Shown here piece after piece: positions 16,476 through 24,745 of a DNA stretch of 39,826 bases. This stretch comes from CAYUNA01 sp047629355 (GTDB lineage: Bacteria > Bacteroidota > Bacteroidia > Chitinophagales > Saprospiraceae): positions 1 through 39,826 of the forward strand of contig JBLHWU010000021.1 in assembly GCA_047629355.1 (NCBI GenBank), in the 5' to 3' direction. The notes beneath the pieces are model-generated. The model worked only from the letters and a program-made list of their open reading frames with translations. It did no database searches and was not told the origin of the DNA. Each line of letters begins with the position of its first letter. Within the stretch, counting starts at the first letter, position 1. Both the position numbers and the translations under genes were made by a program.

Positions 16476-18719
16476 ATGGATATAGGTTACTTTTTTAACA
16501 TTCTTTGGAGAAGTAAATGGTTGATTCTATCAGTCGTTTTAATCTCTTCCGTTGCCGCTTGGTTGCTTGTTGGTAAACGGCCTCCTGTTTATAAATCTTC
16601 CGCTGTTATTTCTACTGGAATCGTCAAGTTTAAGGGAAAAACCTTGAGTGGTTCGGTCGGATATATTCAAAAATATGAGATAGAAAGTGCTTTTAGCCAA
16701 TTGATGGAAGATATGAAATTGCCACAGGTGATTGAAATGTTGTCCGATACGTTGATTAAGCATGATTATCAACGAATTGGTTACAATACTGCACCCTTTC
16801 GACAACCCAATTATGAAGATTTGGGAATGTCAGAAGAAGAGGTTAATGATATTGCAACGGCTACTTTGGTCAATAATGTAGAGGACTCTTTAGAATTGCA
16901 GACGAAGCAAGAAATAGAGCAAAGGCAGTTGTTGGGTGCCTTGGGTTATGACTATAAATCATTGGTAGAAAGTTTGGAAATGGGACGTCGGGGAGATACT
17001 GATTACTTAGAAATGTCTTTTTCTTCGGAAAAACCAGAGTTGTCTTATTTTGCGTTGAAGAACTATATGTCTATGTTTATGAAGACTTATGGGCGGGACT
17101 TGTCAGAGGAAGACGAGCGTAAAATGAAGTTTTATAGAGAGCAAACTAGTCTTAAAAAGGCATTATTGGATTCCATTTTATATGAAATAAATACTTATAT
17201 GTCTAATAATAATATCATTGACGTTTCGACGCAAAGTGATGCTATTATTTCTCAGATTTCTGATTTAGAAAAGCGTAAAAATGAGGAAGATTCTAAGCTT
17301 TTGCCACTGCGTTCTTCTATTAAAGCATTGAGTGAAAAAATATATCGCTACAATAATACGTACGCTGAATACTTATCAAGTGACCGTTTGAACCGTAAAG
17401 ATTTTGCGGAAGTGGATGGAAAAATAAAAAGAGCACAGCAGAAAATACTTCGGTCAAAAGGAGATAAAAAGAAACAATACGAAGACCAATTGGTTAAATT
17501 GCGAGCAGATAGAAATGGCTTGGTTGCATCGTTGGTGGCTAAAAATGCGGATGATAAACATCCGTGGCATGACCAAATTCAAAATTGGGTTTCTGATAAA
17601 TTTGATAATGAAATTGAGTACGGATTTGTTAAAGAAGCTGTTCAAAAGTATGATAAAGAAGTGAGCCGTTTGCGTGGGAAATTGGCTCGATTAGCACATA
17701 GCGATGAGGTTTTAAGAGACCTTTTGGTAGAAAAAGAGCAAGCTCAAAAAGAATATTTGGTGGTAAAAAGTGAATTGGAAACTATCAATTTGAAAGCAGC
17801 TTCTACTGATAATCCATTGGAAATAATCAAAGCGGCAAAGCGACCGGAAAAACCGGAATCGTCTTTACGCCCTATCATTGCTGTATTTTCAGGCATTGCT
17901 GGTGGAACGTTGACGAGTATTCTCATTTTCTTATTGGCATTTTTTGACACGACGGTGCAATCACCTTCGCAGTTCAAATCACAGATGAAATTGCCATTTT
18001 TAGGTGTCGTCAATCGCGTGAATATGCCATCTTTGAACTTGTACTATTTGTTTCACACACCTAACCCGAAAAAGGAGTTGGCGAGTTTCCGTGAAAGTAT
18101 TAGAAAGTTGCGGTCGGCGATAGAAACGAGTGGCGAACAAAGCTTTCTTTTTGTGAGTCCAAAACCAGAAGAAGGAAAATCATTTTTGATTATTTTAATT
18201 GCTTATGCATTGAGTCTCAATAACAAACGTATTTTGATTATTGATACCAATTTTAGAAATAATACCCTGTCTAATTTCAAGGATTCTCTAGAATGGAACT
18301 TGAAAGACGATAAAAGCAAGATGGCTTCTAACTCTAACTCTAATTCTTTGGATAGTGACCAAAAAATAATTGGTACACAACCAGAAGATTCAACAGAAGA
18401 ACTACACTTGAAAAATATTGACATTATCGGCAACAAGCAGAGTATGCAAAGCCCGTCAGAAGTTCTGGCAGGTAAAGATTTTGCGTGCACCATAGAAAGC
18501 TATAAAGCTAAATACGACTATGTGTTTTTTGAAGCCGCATCCATGAATAATTACTCGGATGCTGCTGAACTTGCCCCCTTCGCCGATAAAGTCATCGGAG
18601 TATTTTCTGCTGATTCTCCTCTCGGTAATGTTGATAATGAAACAATTGAAGCATTGCGTCAGTCTGGTGGAAAATTTCTCGGCGGCGTATTGAATAACGT
18701 TGATTTAAAAAATATATAA
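16476..18719 (+). CDS. Wzc-like polysaccharide co-polymerase with degenerate kinase domain
   Basis: This 747-residue inner-membrane protein has a Wzz domain: TM1 at about 14-32, a long periplasmic coiled-coil region (about 220-450) and TM2 at about 468-490 after the family's Pro-rich RPEKPESSLRP. The cytoplasmic domain looks like a BY-kinase, but its motifs are eroded. Walker A is SPKPEEGKS (about 560-568; Lys kept, first Gly lost), Walker A' is ILIIDTNFRN (about 586), and the Walker B region is YDYVFFEAAS (about 681), lacking the usual Asp. No C-terminal Tyr cluster is present; it ends NNVDLKNI. It controls chain length and export in Wzx/Wzy pathways. It probably does not autophosphorylate. 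Confidence 0.85.
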   Translation: MDIGYFFNILWRSKWLILSVVLISSVAAWLLVGKRPPVYKSSAVISTGIVKFKGKTLSGSVGYIQKYEIESAFSQLMEDMKLPQVIEMLSDTLIKHDYQRIGYNTAPFRQPNYEDLGMSEEEVNDIATATLVNNVEDSLELQTKQEIEQRQLLGALGYDYKSLVESLEMGRRGDTDYLEMSFSSEKPELSYFALKNYMSMFMKTYGRDLSEEDERKMKFYREQTSLKKALLDSILYEINTYMSNNNIIDVSTQSDAIISQISDLEKRKNEEDSKLLPLRSSIKALSEKIYRYNNTYAEYLSSDRLNRKDFAEVDGKIKRAQQKILRSKGDKKKQYEDQLVKLRADRNGLVASLVAKNADDKHPWHDQIQNWVSDKFDNEIEYGFVKEAVQKYDKEVSRLRGKLARLAHSDEVLRDLLVEKEQAQKEYLVVKSELETINLKAASTDNPLEIIKAAKRPEKPESSLRPIIAVFSGIAGGTLTSILIFLLAFFDTTVQSPSQFKSQMKLPFLGVVNRVNMPSLNLYYLFHTPNPKKELASFRESIRKLRSAIETSGEQSFLFVSPKPEEGKSFLIILIAYALSLNNKRILIIDTNFRNNTLSNFKDSLEWNLKDDKSKMASNSNSNSLDSDQKIIGTQPEDSTEELHLKNIDIIGNKQSMQSPSEVLAGKDFACTIESYKAKYDYVFFEAASMNNYSDAAELAPFADKVIGVFSADSPLGNVDNETIEALRQSGGKFLGGVLNNVDLKNI

Positions 18720-18723
18720 AAAA

Positions 18724-18781
18724 TAGGTATTGGGCTTGAACATCCAGCACCCAGCACACAATACCTAAAACCCAATACCTA
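18724..18781. repeat. Intercistronic hairpin between the Wzc-like and Wzx genes
   Basis: TAGGTATTGGG (18724-18734) pairs exactly with CCCAATACCTA (18771-18781); a third partial copy, AATACCTAAAA, lies in the loop. It fills nearly the whole 70-bp gap between two genes of the same locus. Confidence 0.55.
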
Positions 18782-18789
18782 AGGCACAG

Positions 18790-20139
18790 ATGTTAGAGAA
18801 ATTAAAAAATTCCTATTGGTTCCGTTCTGGATTCTTTACGATTGGCGAACGATTGGGTGCGATGGTCATGGGTTTAGGTTCGTTGATGTTCTTAACCAAG
18901 TATCATTTAACGAAAGATGACTGGGGAATTTGGGTGATATTTTTAGCAATTACCTCTATTTTGGAAGTTGGTCGAATCGGCTTATTGTCAAATGGCTTGA
19001 TTAAATATTTATCAAATTGCACCAGAGAGGAATATCCAAAAATCATCACGGCATCATGGGTATTGAATATCATTTTGACGTGTCTGATTGCTTTGGTCTT
19101 ATTCGGATTATCTGAGTTTATTGGCATGTGGTCAAATTCAACGGAATTGACCCAGATTTTGAAAATATACTGCATTACTACTTTTTTGTTAATTCCATTT
19201 TTTCAATGCAACTTCATTCAGCAAGCCAATCTTCAATTTATGGGCGTATTTTTTGCGACCATAACGAAAGTTGGTGTCTTGTTTGGATTCATTATAGCGA
19301 TGTATTTCACTTTAGGAAAGGGCGAAATGAGTTTGGTAGACTTGGCAATTTGGCAAGCCATCGGTTCTGGAATAGCGTCAATTGTTAGCTATTTATTTAC
19401 CAGAGCGTACCTGAAATTCAGTAAAGAATTAGACTGGAAATGGGTTAATACCTTATTTAATTATGGTAAATATGTTTTCGGGACAAATATGAGTGCGATG
19501 TTGTATAAAAGTATCGATAAATTGATGTTGGGAAGCCTTGTAACCACTGCCTCGGCAGGAGTTTACGAATTAGCAATTCGGGTAACGAATATGACAGATG
19601 TACCCACTTTGGCGATGGCAAATGTACTATTTCCACAAAGCGCAAAACAAGCGGGTGACGGCGATGCAGCCTTGAAAAAATTATATGAAAATGCAGTAGG
19701 GGCTATACTTTGCGTAATGATTCCAGCAATTATCTTTGTAGAATTATTTGCAGAATATATCATTTTATTCATTTCCACAGAAGAATATCTGGTCGCTGCT
19801 AATCTATTGCGATTGACCATTTTATATGGATTTTTCATGCCTTTTACCGTTCAATTTGGAACCGTGATGGATGCGACAAGAAGTCCAAAAATTAACTTCC
19901 GTTTTACCATTTTAAGTATGATTTTAAACGTTGTTTTTAATTATATTTTCATCATGAAATATGGCATCTATGGCGCAGCTTACGGAACGTTATTGACCTA
20001 TTTGACCGTTTTAATTATGATGCAAGTTATTTTAAAACGCGAATTTAAAATCAATTTTTTGGACTGTGTTAAAAATGCCTTTTTCTTTTATGGGGCAGGA
20101 TGGAAAATTGCAAAATCGTATTTAAATAAATCAAATTAG
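18790..20139 (+). CDS. Wzx-type polysaccharide flippase
   Basis: This 449-residue protein has about twelve to fourteen predicted TM helices spread over its length and almost no extracytoplasmic domain, the pattern of the polysaccharide-transporter branch of the MOP/MATE superfamily. Typical features are the N-terminal FTIGERLGAMVMGLGSLMFL, FGTNMSAMLYKSIDKLMLGS (about 230-250) and the late IMKYGIYGAAYGTLLTYLTV. It would flip undecaprenyl-linked repeat units across the inner membrane for Wzy polymerisation. It follows the Wzc-like gene and precedes the methyltransferase in the same direction. Confidence 0.88.
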   Translation: MLEKLKNSYWFRSGFFTIGERLGAMVMGLGSLMFLTKYHLTKDDWGIWVIFLAITSILEVGRIGLLSNGLIKYLSNCTREEYPKIITASWVLNIILTCLIALVLFGLSEFIGMWSNSTELTQILKIYCITTFLLIPFFQCNFIQQANLQFMGVFFATITKVGVLFGFIIAMYFTLGKGEMSLVDLAIWQAIGSGIASIVSYLFTRAYLKFSKELDWKWVNTLFNYGKYVFGTNMSAMLYKSIDKLMLGSLVTTASAGVYELAIRVTNMTDVPTLAMANVLFPQSAKQAGDGDAALKKLYENAVGAILCVMIPAIIFVELFAEYIILFISTEEYLVAANLLRLTILYGFFMPFTVQFGTVMDATRSPKINFRFTILSMILNVVFNYIFIMKYGIYGAAYGTLLTYLTVLIMMQVILKREFKINFLDCVKNAFFFYGAGWKIAKSYLNKSN

Positions 20140-20270
20140 AAATAAAATATAAGAGGTTTTAATATTATTTATTTCGCGTTCCTAAGTGAGGAATAACCAG
20201 ATTTTTCGCCAACTAAACCGAGACCAATTAATTAACCAATCAACTAATAAGCAGATATACCTTATTAATC

Positions 20271-21038
20271 ATGACTACAGAACAACTCGAAGAAGGACTC
20301 CTATACGCGGAGGAAAACTTTTTGGACGAAAATGCCAACCACCTCGCAGTGGACAAGATGTTAATTCGTGAAAAATTTGACTTAAACGGCAAGAAAATAC
20401 TCGATTTCGGCTGCGGGATGGGTGGAATGACGCTTTGGTATGCTACCAATTGGGAATGTGATGTGCTGGGACTAGACATTGACAACCACCACGTTTCGAT
20501 TGCTCGAAAAATGAAGGAAAAGCACAAAGCGAAAAATGCTCGTTTTGAAGTGCGCAACGTGTTGGATAATCCACTGACAGAGAAATTTGACTACGTATTC
20601 TTGAACGACGTAGCGGAACACATTCCGTTGGATATTTTGAAGTTAATCATCCGTCAATTGGGCGCAAGCTTAGCAGAAGGTGGTCAAATTTTTGTGACTT
20701 ATCCGCCTTGGAAAAGCCCGTATGCATCGCACGTTACGCACGCAGTTGGGATTCCTTGGTGTCAATATTTACCTCAAGGGAAACTGATGAAAATGATTGA
20801 AAAGAACAATATGCTCTTGGTCGGCGATGAGGAAAGTGATTTAGTAGAAGCTTATAAAGGCTTGAATCATTTGACACACGAACGTTTGATGACTGCGATA
20901 AACGGTAGCGGTTTGAAGCTTATTTATCGAAAGAGTCACTGTATTTTGAATAAAGTGCCAGGTTTGAAAAATGTGCCATTTCGTATTCCACCATTAGATT
21001 TTTTAATAACGAAAGAGTTTTTGTTATTGAAAAAGTAG
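20271..21038 (+). CDS. Class I SAM-dependent methyltransferase
   Basis: This 255-residue soluble protein has motif I ILDFGCGMGG (43-52), an acidic residue ending strand beta-2 in LGLDIDNHH (about 67-75), and motif post-II FDYVFLNDVAEHI (about 104-117). These form the SAM-binding Rossmann core (Methyltransf_11/25-like). The acceptor cannot be deduced. Its place between the flippase and a glycosyltransferase suggests it modifies a sugar or lipid-linked intermediate of the surface polysaccharide, which is inference. The 131-bp upstream gap has no other gene but carries a 15-mer, TTTCGCGTTCCTAAG (20172-20186), also found at 11639-11653. Confidence 0.8.
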   Translation: MTTEQLEEGLLYAEENFLDENANHLAVDKMLIREKFDLNGKKILDFGCGMGGMTLWYATNWECDVLGLDIDNHHVSIARKMKEKHKAKNARFEVRNVLDNPLTEKFDYVFLNDVAEHIPLDILKLIIRQLGASLAEGGQIFVTYPPWKSPYASHVTHAVGIPWCQYLPQGKLMKMIEKNNMLLVGDEESDLVEAYKGLNHLTHERLMTAINGSGLKLIYRKSHCILNKVPGLKNVPFRIPPLDFLITKEFLLLKK

Positions 21039-21039
21039 G

Positions 21040-21174
21040 CGAGTTACGGGTTTCGAGTTAGGGGTTGCGAAAATGACGTGTTCTTAAAGCAGGTATTCAA
21101 TTGAAAGTTTGAATGTGAACCTATCTAAGAACACGTCATTTTCGCAACTTCTAACTCGCAACCGGCAACTCGTA
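21040..21174. repeat. 135-bp intercistronic inverted repeat
   Basis: The core arms, 21064-21086 (GTTGCGAAAATGACGTGTTC...) and 21126-21148, are 23-bp perfect complements. Outer arms, containing CGAGTTACGGG and CCGGCAACTCG, extend the pairing imperfectly to 21040 and 21174. The element fills the gap between the methyltransferase and glycosyltransferase genes and carries no gene. It is either a MITE relative or a large mRNA hairpin. Confidence 0.65.
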
Positions 21175-21187
21175 ATACACACATGTT

Positions 21188-22432
21188 ATGAATCCAGATA
21201 TAGATATTATATATTATACGTTGTTTCCTTGGGAGAATGCTTATTCTTCAGTTTCCTTATCGTTTACTCGTGAATTTTGTAAAAATAACCGCGTTTTTTA
21301 CATCAATAAACCTTATTCTTTAAAAGATTATTGGCAAGTAAGAAATACAGATTTGGCAAAAGAACGGCAAACAGATTTGTTTAAAAATAAGATGCGTTAC
21401 GAGGAAATTAAGGAATTGTCTGATAATGTAGTGGCTGTACATCCGCCGCTGACGATGCCAATAAATTTCTTATCAGACGGGGCAGTGTATCGTAAATTGG
21501 CGGAGAAAAATAACAAAGTCGTCGTGGATACCGTGCGACAAGTCGTTAAAGATTATAAGTTAAAAAATTACATATATCTTAATTGCTACAATCCATATCA
21601 TGGTGCTTTGATGCCGCCTGACATGGGGCAAATGCTGAATATCTACCAATGTATCGACGATATGATGGAAGAAGCGTACACTGCCAAACACGGCGCACGC
21701 TTAGAAGATGAGGTGATTGCTAAGGCTGATGTGGTAACCTGTACTTCGCATCAATTGCACAATTTAAAGTTGCCATTAAACGAAAATACGCATATTGTTC
21801 ATAATGCGGTGGACTTGAATATCTTCAAAAATGCACTGGAAGAAACGTATCCTGTGCCAGAAGAAATGAAGCACATCACGACTAAAACTATTGGGTTTAC
21901 TGGTAATCTTGACCCGAACCGAATTGATTATGCGCTAATTAGAAAAGTGGCGGAAAAGCACAGTGATAAGACCGTTGTTTTGGTTGGACCAGTTAACAGC
22001 GACGAGTTCAGTAGAAATGGTTTGGATCAGCAAAAAAATATCATTTCGACTGGACCAAAACACATTCGCGAATTGCCGAAATATTTGCAGCATTTTGATT
22101 GCGTGCTAATTCCTTTCAAATTGAACACTTTATGCGCCAGTATTTACCCATTAAAAATAAATGAATATTTAGCAGCTGGAAAAGCAGTCATTTCTACCAA
22201 TTTTTCATTGGATATTCGAGGCTTTTCAGAGGTGATCTATTTGGGTAAAAATGAGACCGAATTTATGCAATTGATAGATAAAGCGATTGCTGAAAATTCT
22301 GATGAAAAAATCGCCGAACGCGTTGCTATCGCCAATCAAAATACTTGGACCGCGAGAGTGGAACAATTTTGGAAAATAGTTAATGCGACGTTGGAGAAGA
22401 AAGGAAAGTTGAATTCGCCTCGCCTTCGATGA
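21188..22432 (+). CDS. Glycosyltransferase (GT-B, GT4-like)
   Basis: This 414-residue protein has a two-Rossmann GT-B layout. The N-terminal half includes ADVVTCTSHQLHNL and HIVHNAVDLNIF (about 180-215), the hinge typical of GT4 enzymes. The C-terminal half has TIGFTGNLDPNRIDYALI, VVLVGPVNSDEF, LPKYLQHFDCVLIPFK and YPLKINEYLAAGKAVISTNF, where K-x-x-E-Y-L-A-A-G-K matches the family's nucleotide-sugar site. It would add a sugar to the lipid-linked repeat unit at the cytoplasmic face. Donor and acceptor are unknown. Its stop lies in the first of three small hairpins (22416-22473). Confidence 0.87.
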   Translation: MNPDIDIIYYTLFPWENAYSSVSLSFTREFCKNNRVFYINKPYSLKDYWQVRNTDLAKERQTDLFKNKMRYEEIKELSDNVVAVHPPLTMPINFLSDGAVYRKLAEKNNKVVVDTVRQVVKDYKLKNYIYLNCYNPYHGALMPPDMGQMLNIYQCIDDMMEEAYTAKHGARLEDEVIAKADVVTCTSHQLHNLKLPLNENTHIVHNAVDLNIFKNALEETYPVPEEMKHITTKTIGFTGNLDPNRIDYALIRKVAEKHSDKTVVLVGPVNSDEFSRNGLDQQKNIISTGPKHIRELPKYLQHFDCVLIPFKLNTLCASIYPLKINEYLAAGKAVISTNFSLDIRGFSEVIYLGKNETEFMQLIDKAIAENSDEKIAERVAIANQNTWTARVEQFWKIVNATLEKKGKLNSPRLR

Positions 22433-22473
22433 GGCGTGTGGGGTTCTTACCCCTCAAACTTCCTCTGTTTGAG
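22416..22473 (+). repeat. Three tandem small hairpins at the glycosyltransferase 3' end
   Basis: CGCCTC/GAGGCG (22416-22421 with 22431-22436), GGGG/CCCC (22440-22443 with 22450-22453) and CTCAAAC/GTTTGAG (22453-22459 with 22467-22473) follow one another. No U-tract follows, so they look like mRNA-stabilising or attenuating structures rather than a standard terminator. Confidence 0.45.
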
Positions 22474-22531
22474 GTAGGTAGTTATTTATGATTCATAGCA
22501 AAAGACATTTTGAAATTTAGAAAGAACAATT

Positions 22532-22633
22532 ATGGAAGAATTGCCACAAAAAGAAAGAATCCTGGAATTTTTTGCCCTTTTCTTATGTGGGTTAATGCTA
22601 TTTGGCTTTTTCCTAAAAGTAGTTTTGCTATAA
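22532..22633 (+). CDS. 33-residue putative membrane peptide
   Basis: ATG at 22532 opens a 33-codon frame: a polar N-terminus (MEELPQKER) followed by a single hydrophobic helix (FFALFLCGLMLFGFFLKVVLL) and TAA. The charge-then-helix pattern is what real small membrane proteins look like and unlike the AT-rich chance frames nearby. It sits between the glycosyltransferase and polymerase genes, in the same direction, so it may be co-translated with the polysaccharide machinery. No homologue is known to me. Confidence 0.45.
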   Translation: MEELPQKERILEFFALFLCGLMLFGFFLKVVLL

Positions 22634-22695
22634 AAACGAATAATGGAAATTGCGCCATATTAACCATTAATCCCTAACCCTTAAACATTAAAAAG

Positions 22696-24207
22696 GTGTC
22701 CGTACTAAAAACAAATACTTCATTTTCCTTAAAAAAGTGGTTAAGCAAAACCTTTTTGCAGGAGAAGCTCAACAACCCACTTGGGTATGTAATTGGGATA
22801 GCGATAGCATTGGGTCTGGCGTTTATTTTGACAGCATTACCGCTCAAATTGGGGATGATGGTCATTTTGGGCTTGATTGGTATTCCAGTAGTATTGTATT
22901 GTTTTGCAGATTTACATTTTGGAATTATTGTGCTGTTAAGTATGGGTTTTTTTCTATCGCTTATCGGAAAATTTGTCAATGCGCCCATCGGTATAGCGGT
23001 TGATGGAATGCTGCTTTTACTGCTGTTTGGGTTATTGGTACGGCTGGTGAAAGAACGGGATTTTAGTTTTGTAAAAAGTCCCATTACCATATTTATTCTG
23101 ATTTGGATTTATTACAATTTTATCGAAGTCCTCAATCCATGGGCGGACTCACGGATGGCGTGGATTTATACGGTGCGAACGGTCGCCTTGTATTTAGCCG
23201 TTTATTTTGTGGCGGCACATGCGATGAGTAGTTTATCAAAAATCAAATCTATTTTAAAATCAATAATCTTTCTGGCTTTTTTGTCCGCATTGTATTCTTT
23301 GAAGCAAGAATTTTTTGGCTATTCCAACGCTGAATTAACTTGGCTACATTCCGACTCCAAACGTTACGAATTAATTTATCAATGGGGTAGGCTAAGGGTA
23401 TTTTCCTTCTTCTCTGACCCAAGCACTTTCGGAATGCTGATGGCCTACATGAGCGTTTTTTGTATAGTTCTGATTATTTGGGGAAAGAAAAATTGGCAGC
23501 GAATCGCTTTGGCATTTGCTACATTGTGCATGTTCATGGGGATGGCTTATGCGGGTTCACGGACACCGTTTGTACTTGTTCCAGCAGGTATAATGTTCTT
23601 TATGTTGCTGACATTTAAGCGAGAAACAATGATTATTGGTTTTGGAATGATTCTATTTATTGCCGCATTTTCCCTGAAATCTACCTCGAATCCCATCATT
23701 TTTAGAATCCAATCTGCTTTCAAACCAGGAAAAGATGGTTCGGTACAAGTGCGGATGGACAATCAATCACGTGTTCAACCATTTATTCAATCACACCCAA
23801 TTGGAGGAGGATTGGGGAGTACGGGAGTGTGGGGAAAACGTTTTACGCCGAATTCTTGGCTGGCGAGTTTCGCGCATGATAGTTTATATGTTCGGATTGC
23901 AGTGGAGGCTGGATATATTGGGTTGATAATTTATATGCTGCTAATTTTTGCGGCTTTAAGGACAGGGATTTATTATTTCTTCAGAGTAAAAGACCCCGAG
24001 ATTAAGTCTTTTTATCTGGCGGTAACGACGGTTGTTTTCATGCTTGCTGTCGCCAATTATCCACAAGAAGCCGTGACTTTGCCACCGACAAGCATGATTT
24101 TTTACGTATTTTTGGCATTGTTGGTTCGATTGAAAGACTTTGATGAAAATTTTAGAAAAGAAGAAGAGGTGCTGGATTTGAGTATGCCAGTTTTGGGAGA
24201 AAAGTGA
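22696..24207 (+). CDS. Wzy/O-antigen-ligase-like polymerase
   Basis: This 503-residue protein has about twelve TM helices and a periplasmic loop at about 340-395. The loop contains HPIGGGLGSTGVWG and FAHDSLYVRIAVEAGYIGL, the Wzy_C pattern shared by O-antigen ligases and polymerases (the His-Asp and conserved Arg region). It would link flipped repeat units into a chain or attach it to an acceptor. With the Wzx and Wzc-like proteins it completes a Wzx/Wzy-type pathway. The frame opens with GTG at 22696, and the polar residues before the first helix fit this start. Last gene of the locus. Confidence 0.85.
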   Translation: MSVLKTNTSFSLKKWLSKTFLQEKLNNPLGYVIGIAIALGLAFILTALPLKLGMMVILGLIGIPVVLYCFADLHFGIIVLLSMGFFLSLIGKFVNAPIGIAVDGMLLLLLFGLLVRLVKERDFSFVKSPITIFILIWIYYNFIEVLNPWADSRMAWIYTVRTVALYLAVYFVAAHAMSSLSKIKSILKSIIFLAFLSALYSLKQEFFGYSNAELTWLHSDSKRYELIYQWGRLRVFSFFSDPSTFGMLMAYMSVFCIVLIIWGKKNWQRIALAFATLCMFMGMAYAGSRTPFVLVPAGIMFFMLLTFKRETMIIGFGMILFIAAFSLKSTSNPIIFRIQSAFKPGKDGSVQVRMDNQSRVQPFIQSHPIGGGLGSTGVWGKRFTPNSWLASFAHDSLYVRIAVEAGYIGLIIYMLLIFAALRTGIYYFFRVKDPEIKSFYLAVTTVVFMLAVANYPQEAVTLPPTSMIFYVFLALLVRLKDFDENFRKEEEVLDLSMPVLGEK

Positions 24208-24282
24208 AGCGTATTTCAGCGGCGAAAACGATAGCGTAGGGGGAAGACTTGCGGTTGGAACTTTAAAAGGTTTTGATAAAAT

Positions 24283-24612
24283 TTATTCTGCTTTTAAATG
24301 TGATTTTGATACAGATGCGGGATTTTGATTGTAATATTGGTAGTCATTAATCATTGGTTTAGCAACTTCAAAGTAAAATGGTCTCGAAATACCAGACGGT
24401 TGCATTCTAATGCGAAACCGTTTGTGTGAAAAACGGAATTTCATCATGAGATATTTTATGCCAAAGCCGCCAATTCCCCACTGTAAATGTTTTTCTCCTT
24501 GCCAATTTTGGAAGTTTTCTTCTGATTTTCTCCATTTTAAAATATCATCTTGTGCCAATATTTTTTTATATCTTCTATTACAAGTTTCGACTTCTAAGTG
24601 GTAATTTTGCAT
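24283..24612 (-). CDS. Hypothetical protein, possibly N-terminally truncated
   Basis: A 109-residue product from ATG 24612, aromatic and Lys/Arg-rich (FQNWQGEKHLQWGIGGFGIK, then MMKFRFSHKRFRIRMQ), with no family I recognise. The same frame stays open upstream to about 24738 and reads FSEESNLTILKSQVSEIEF and KELRQSIYTKIKT, which looks coding but contains no ATG, GTG or TTG. Either the gene starts at 24612, or it is the tail of a longer gene whose start was lost. It is divergent from the next gene and convergent with the polymerase. Confidence 0.45.
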   Translation of the reverse strand: MQNYHLEVETCNRRYKKILAQDDILKWRKSEENFQNWQGEKHLQWGIGGFGIKYLMMKFRFSHKRFRIRMQPSGISRPFYFEVAKPMINDYQYYNQNPASVSKSHLKAE

Positions 24613-24745
24613 AGTTTTTATTTTGGTGTAAATGGATTGTCTTAATTCTTTGAATTCTATTTCTGAAACCTGACTTTTAAGAATAGTTAAATTGCTTTCT
24701 TCTGAAAAACCCCTTACCTTGTTTTCAAATTAAAATCACCTAATT

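Noticed and set aside
16454..16498. 14-codon frame overlapping the Wzc-like start, considered as a leader peptide
   Set aside because: Too short, no attenuator structure around it, and overlap alone is not evidence of translation.
11639..20186. Shared 15-mer TTTCGCGTTCCTAAG at 11639 and 20172
   Set aside because: Only two copies without structure or extended homology; too little to call an element, so noted only.
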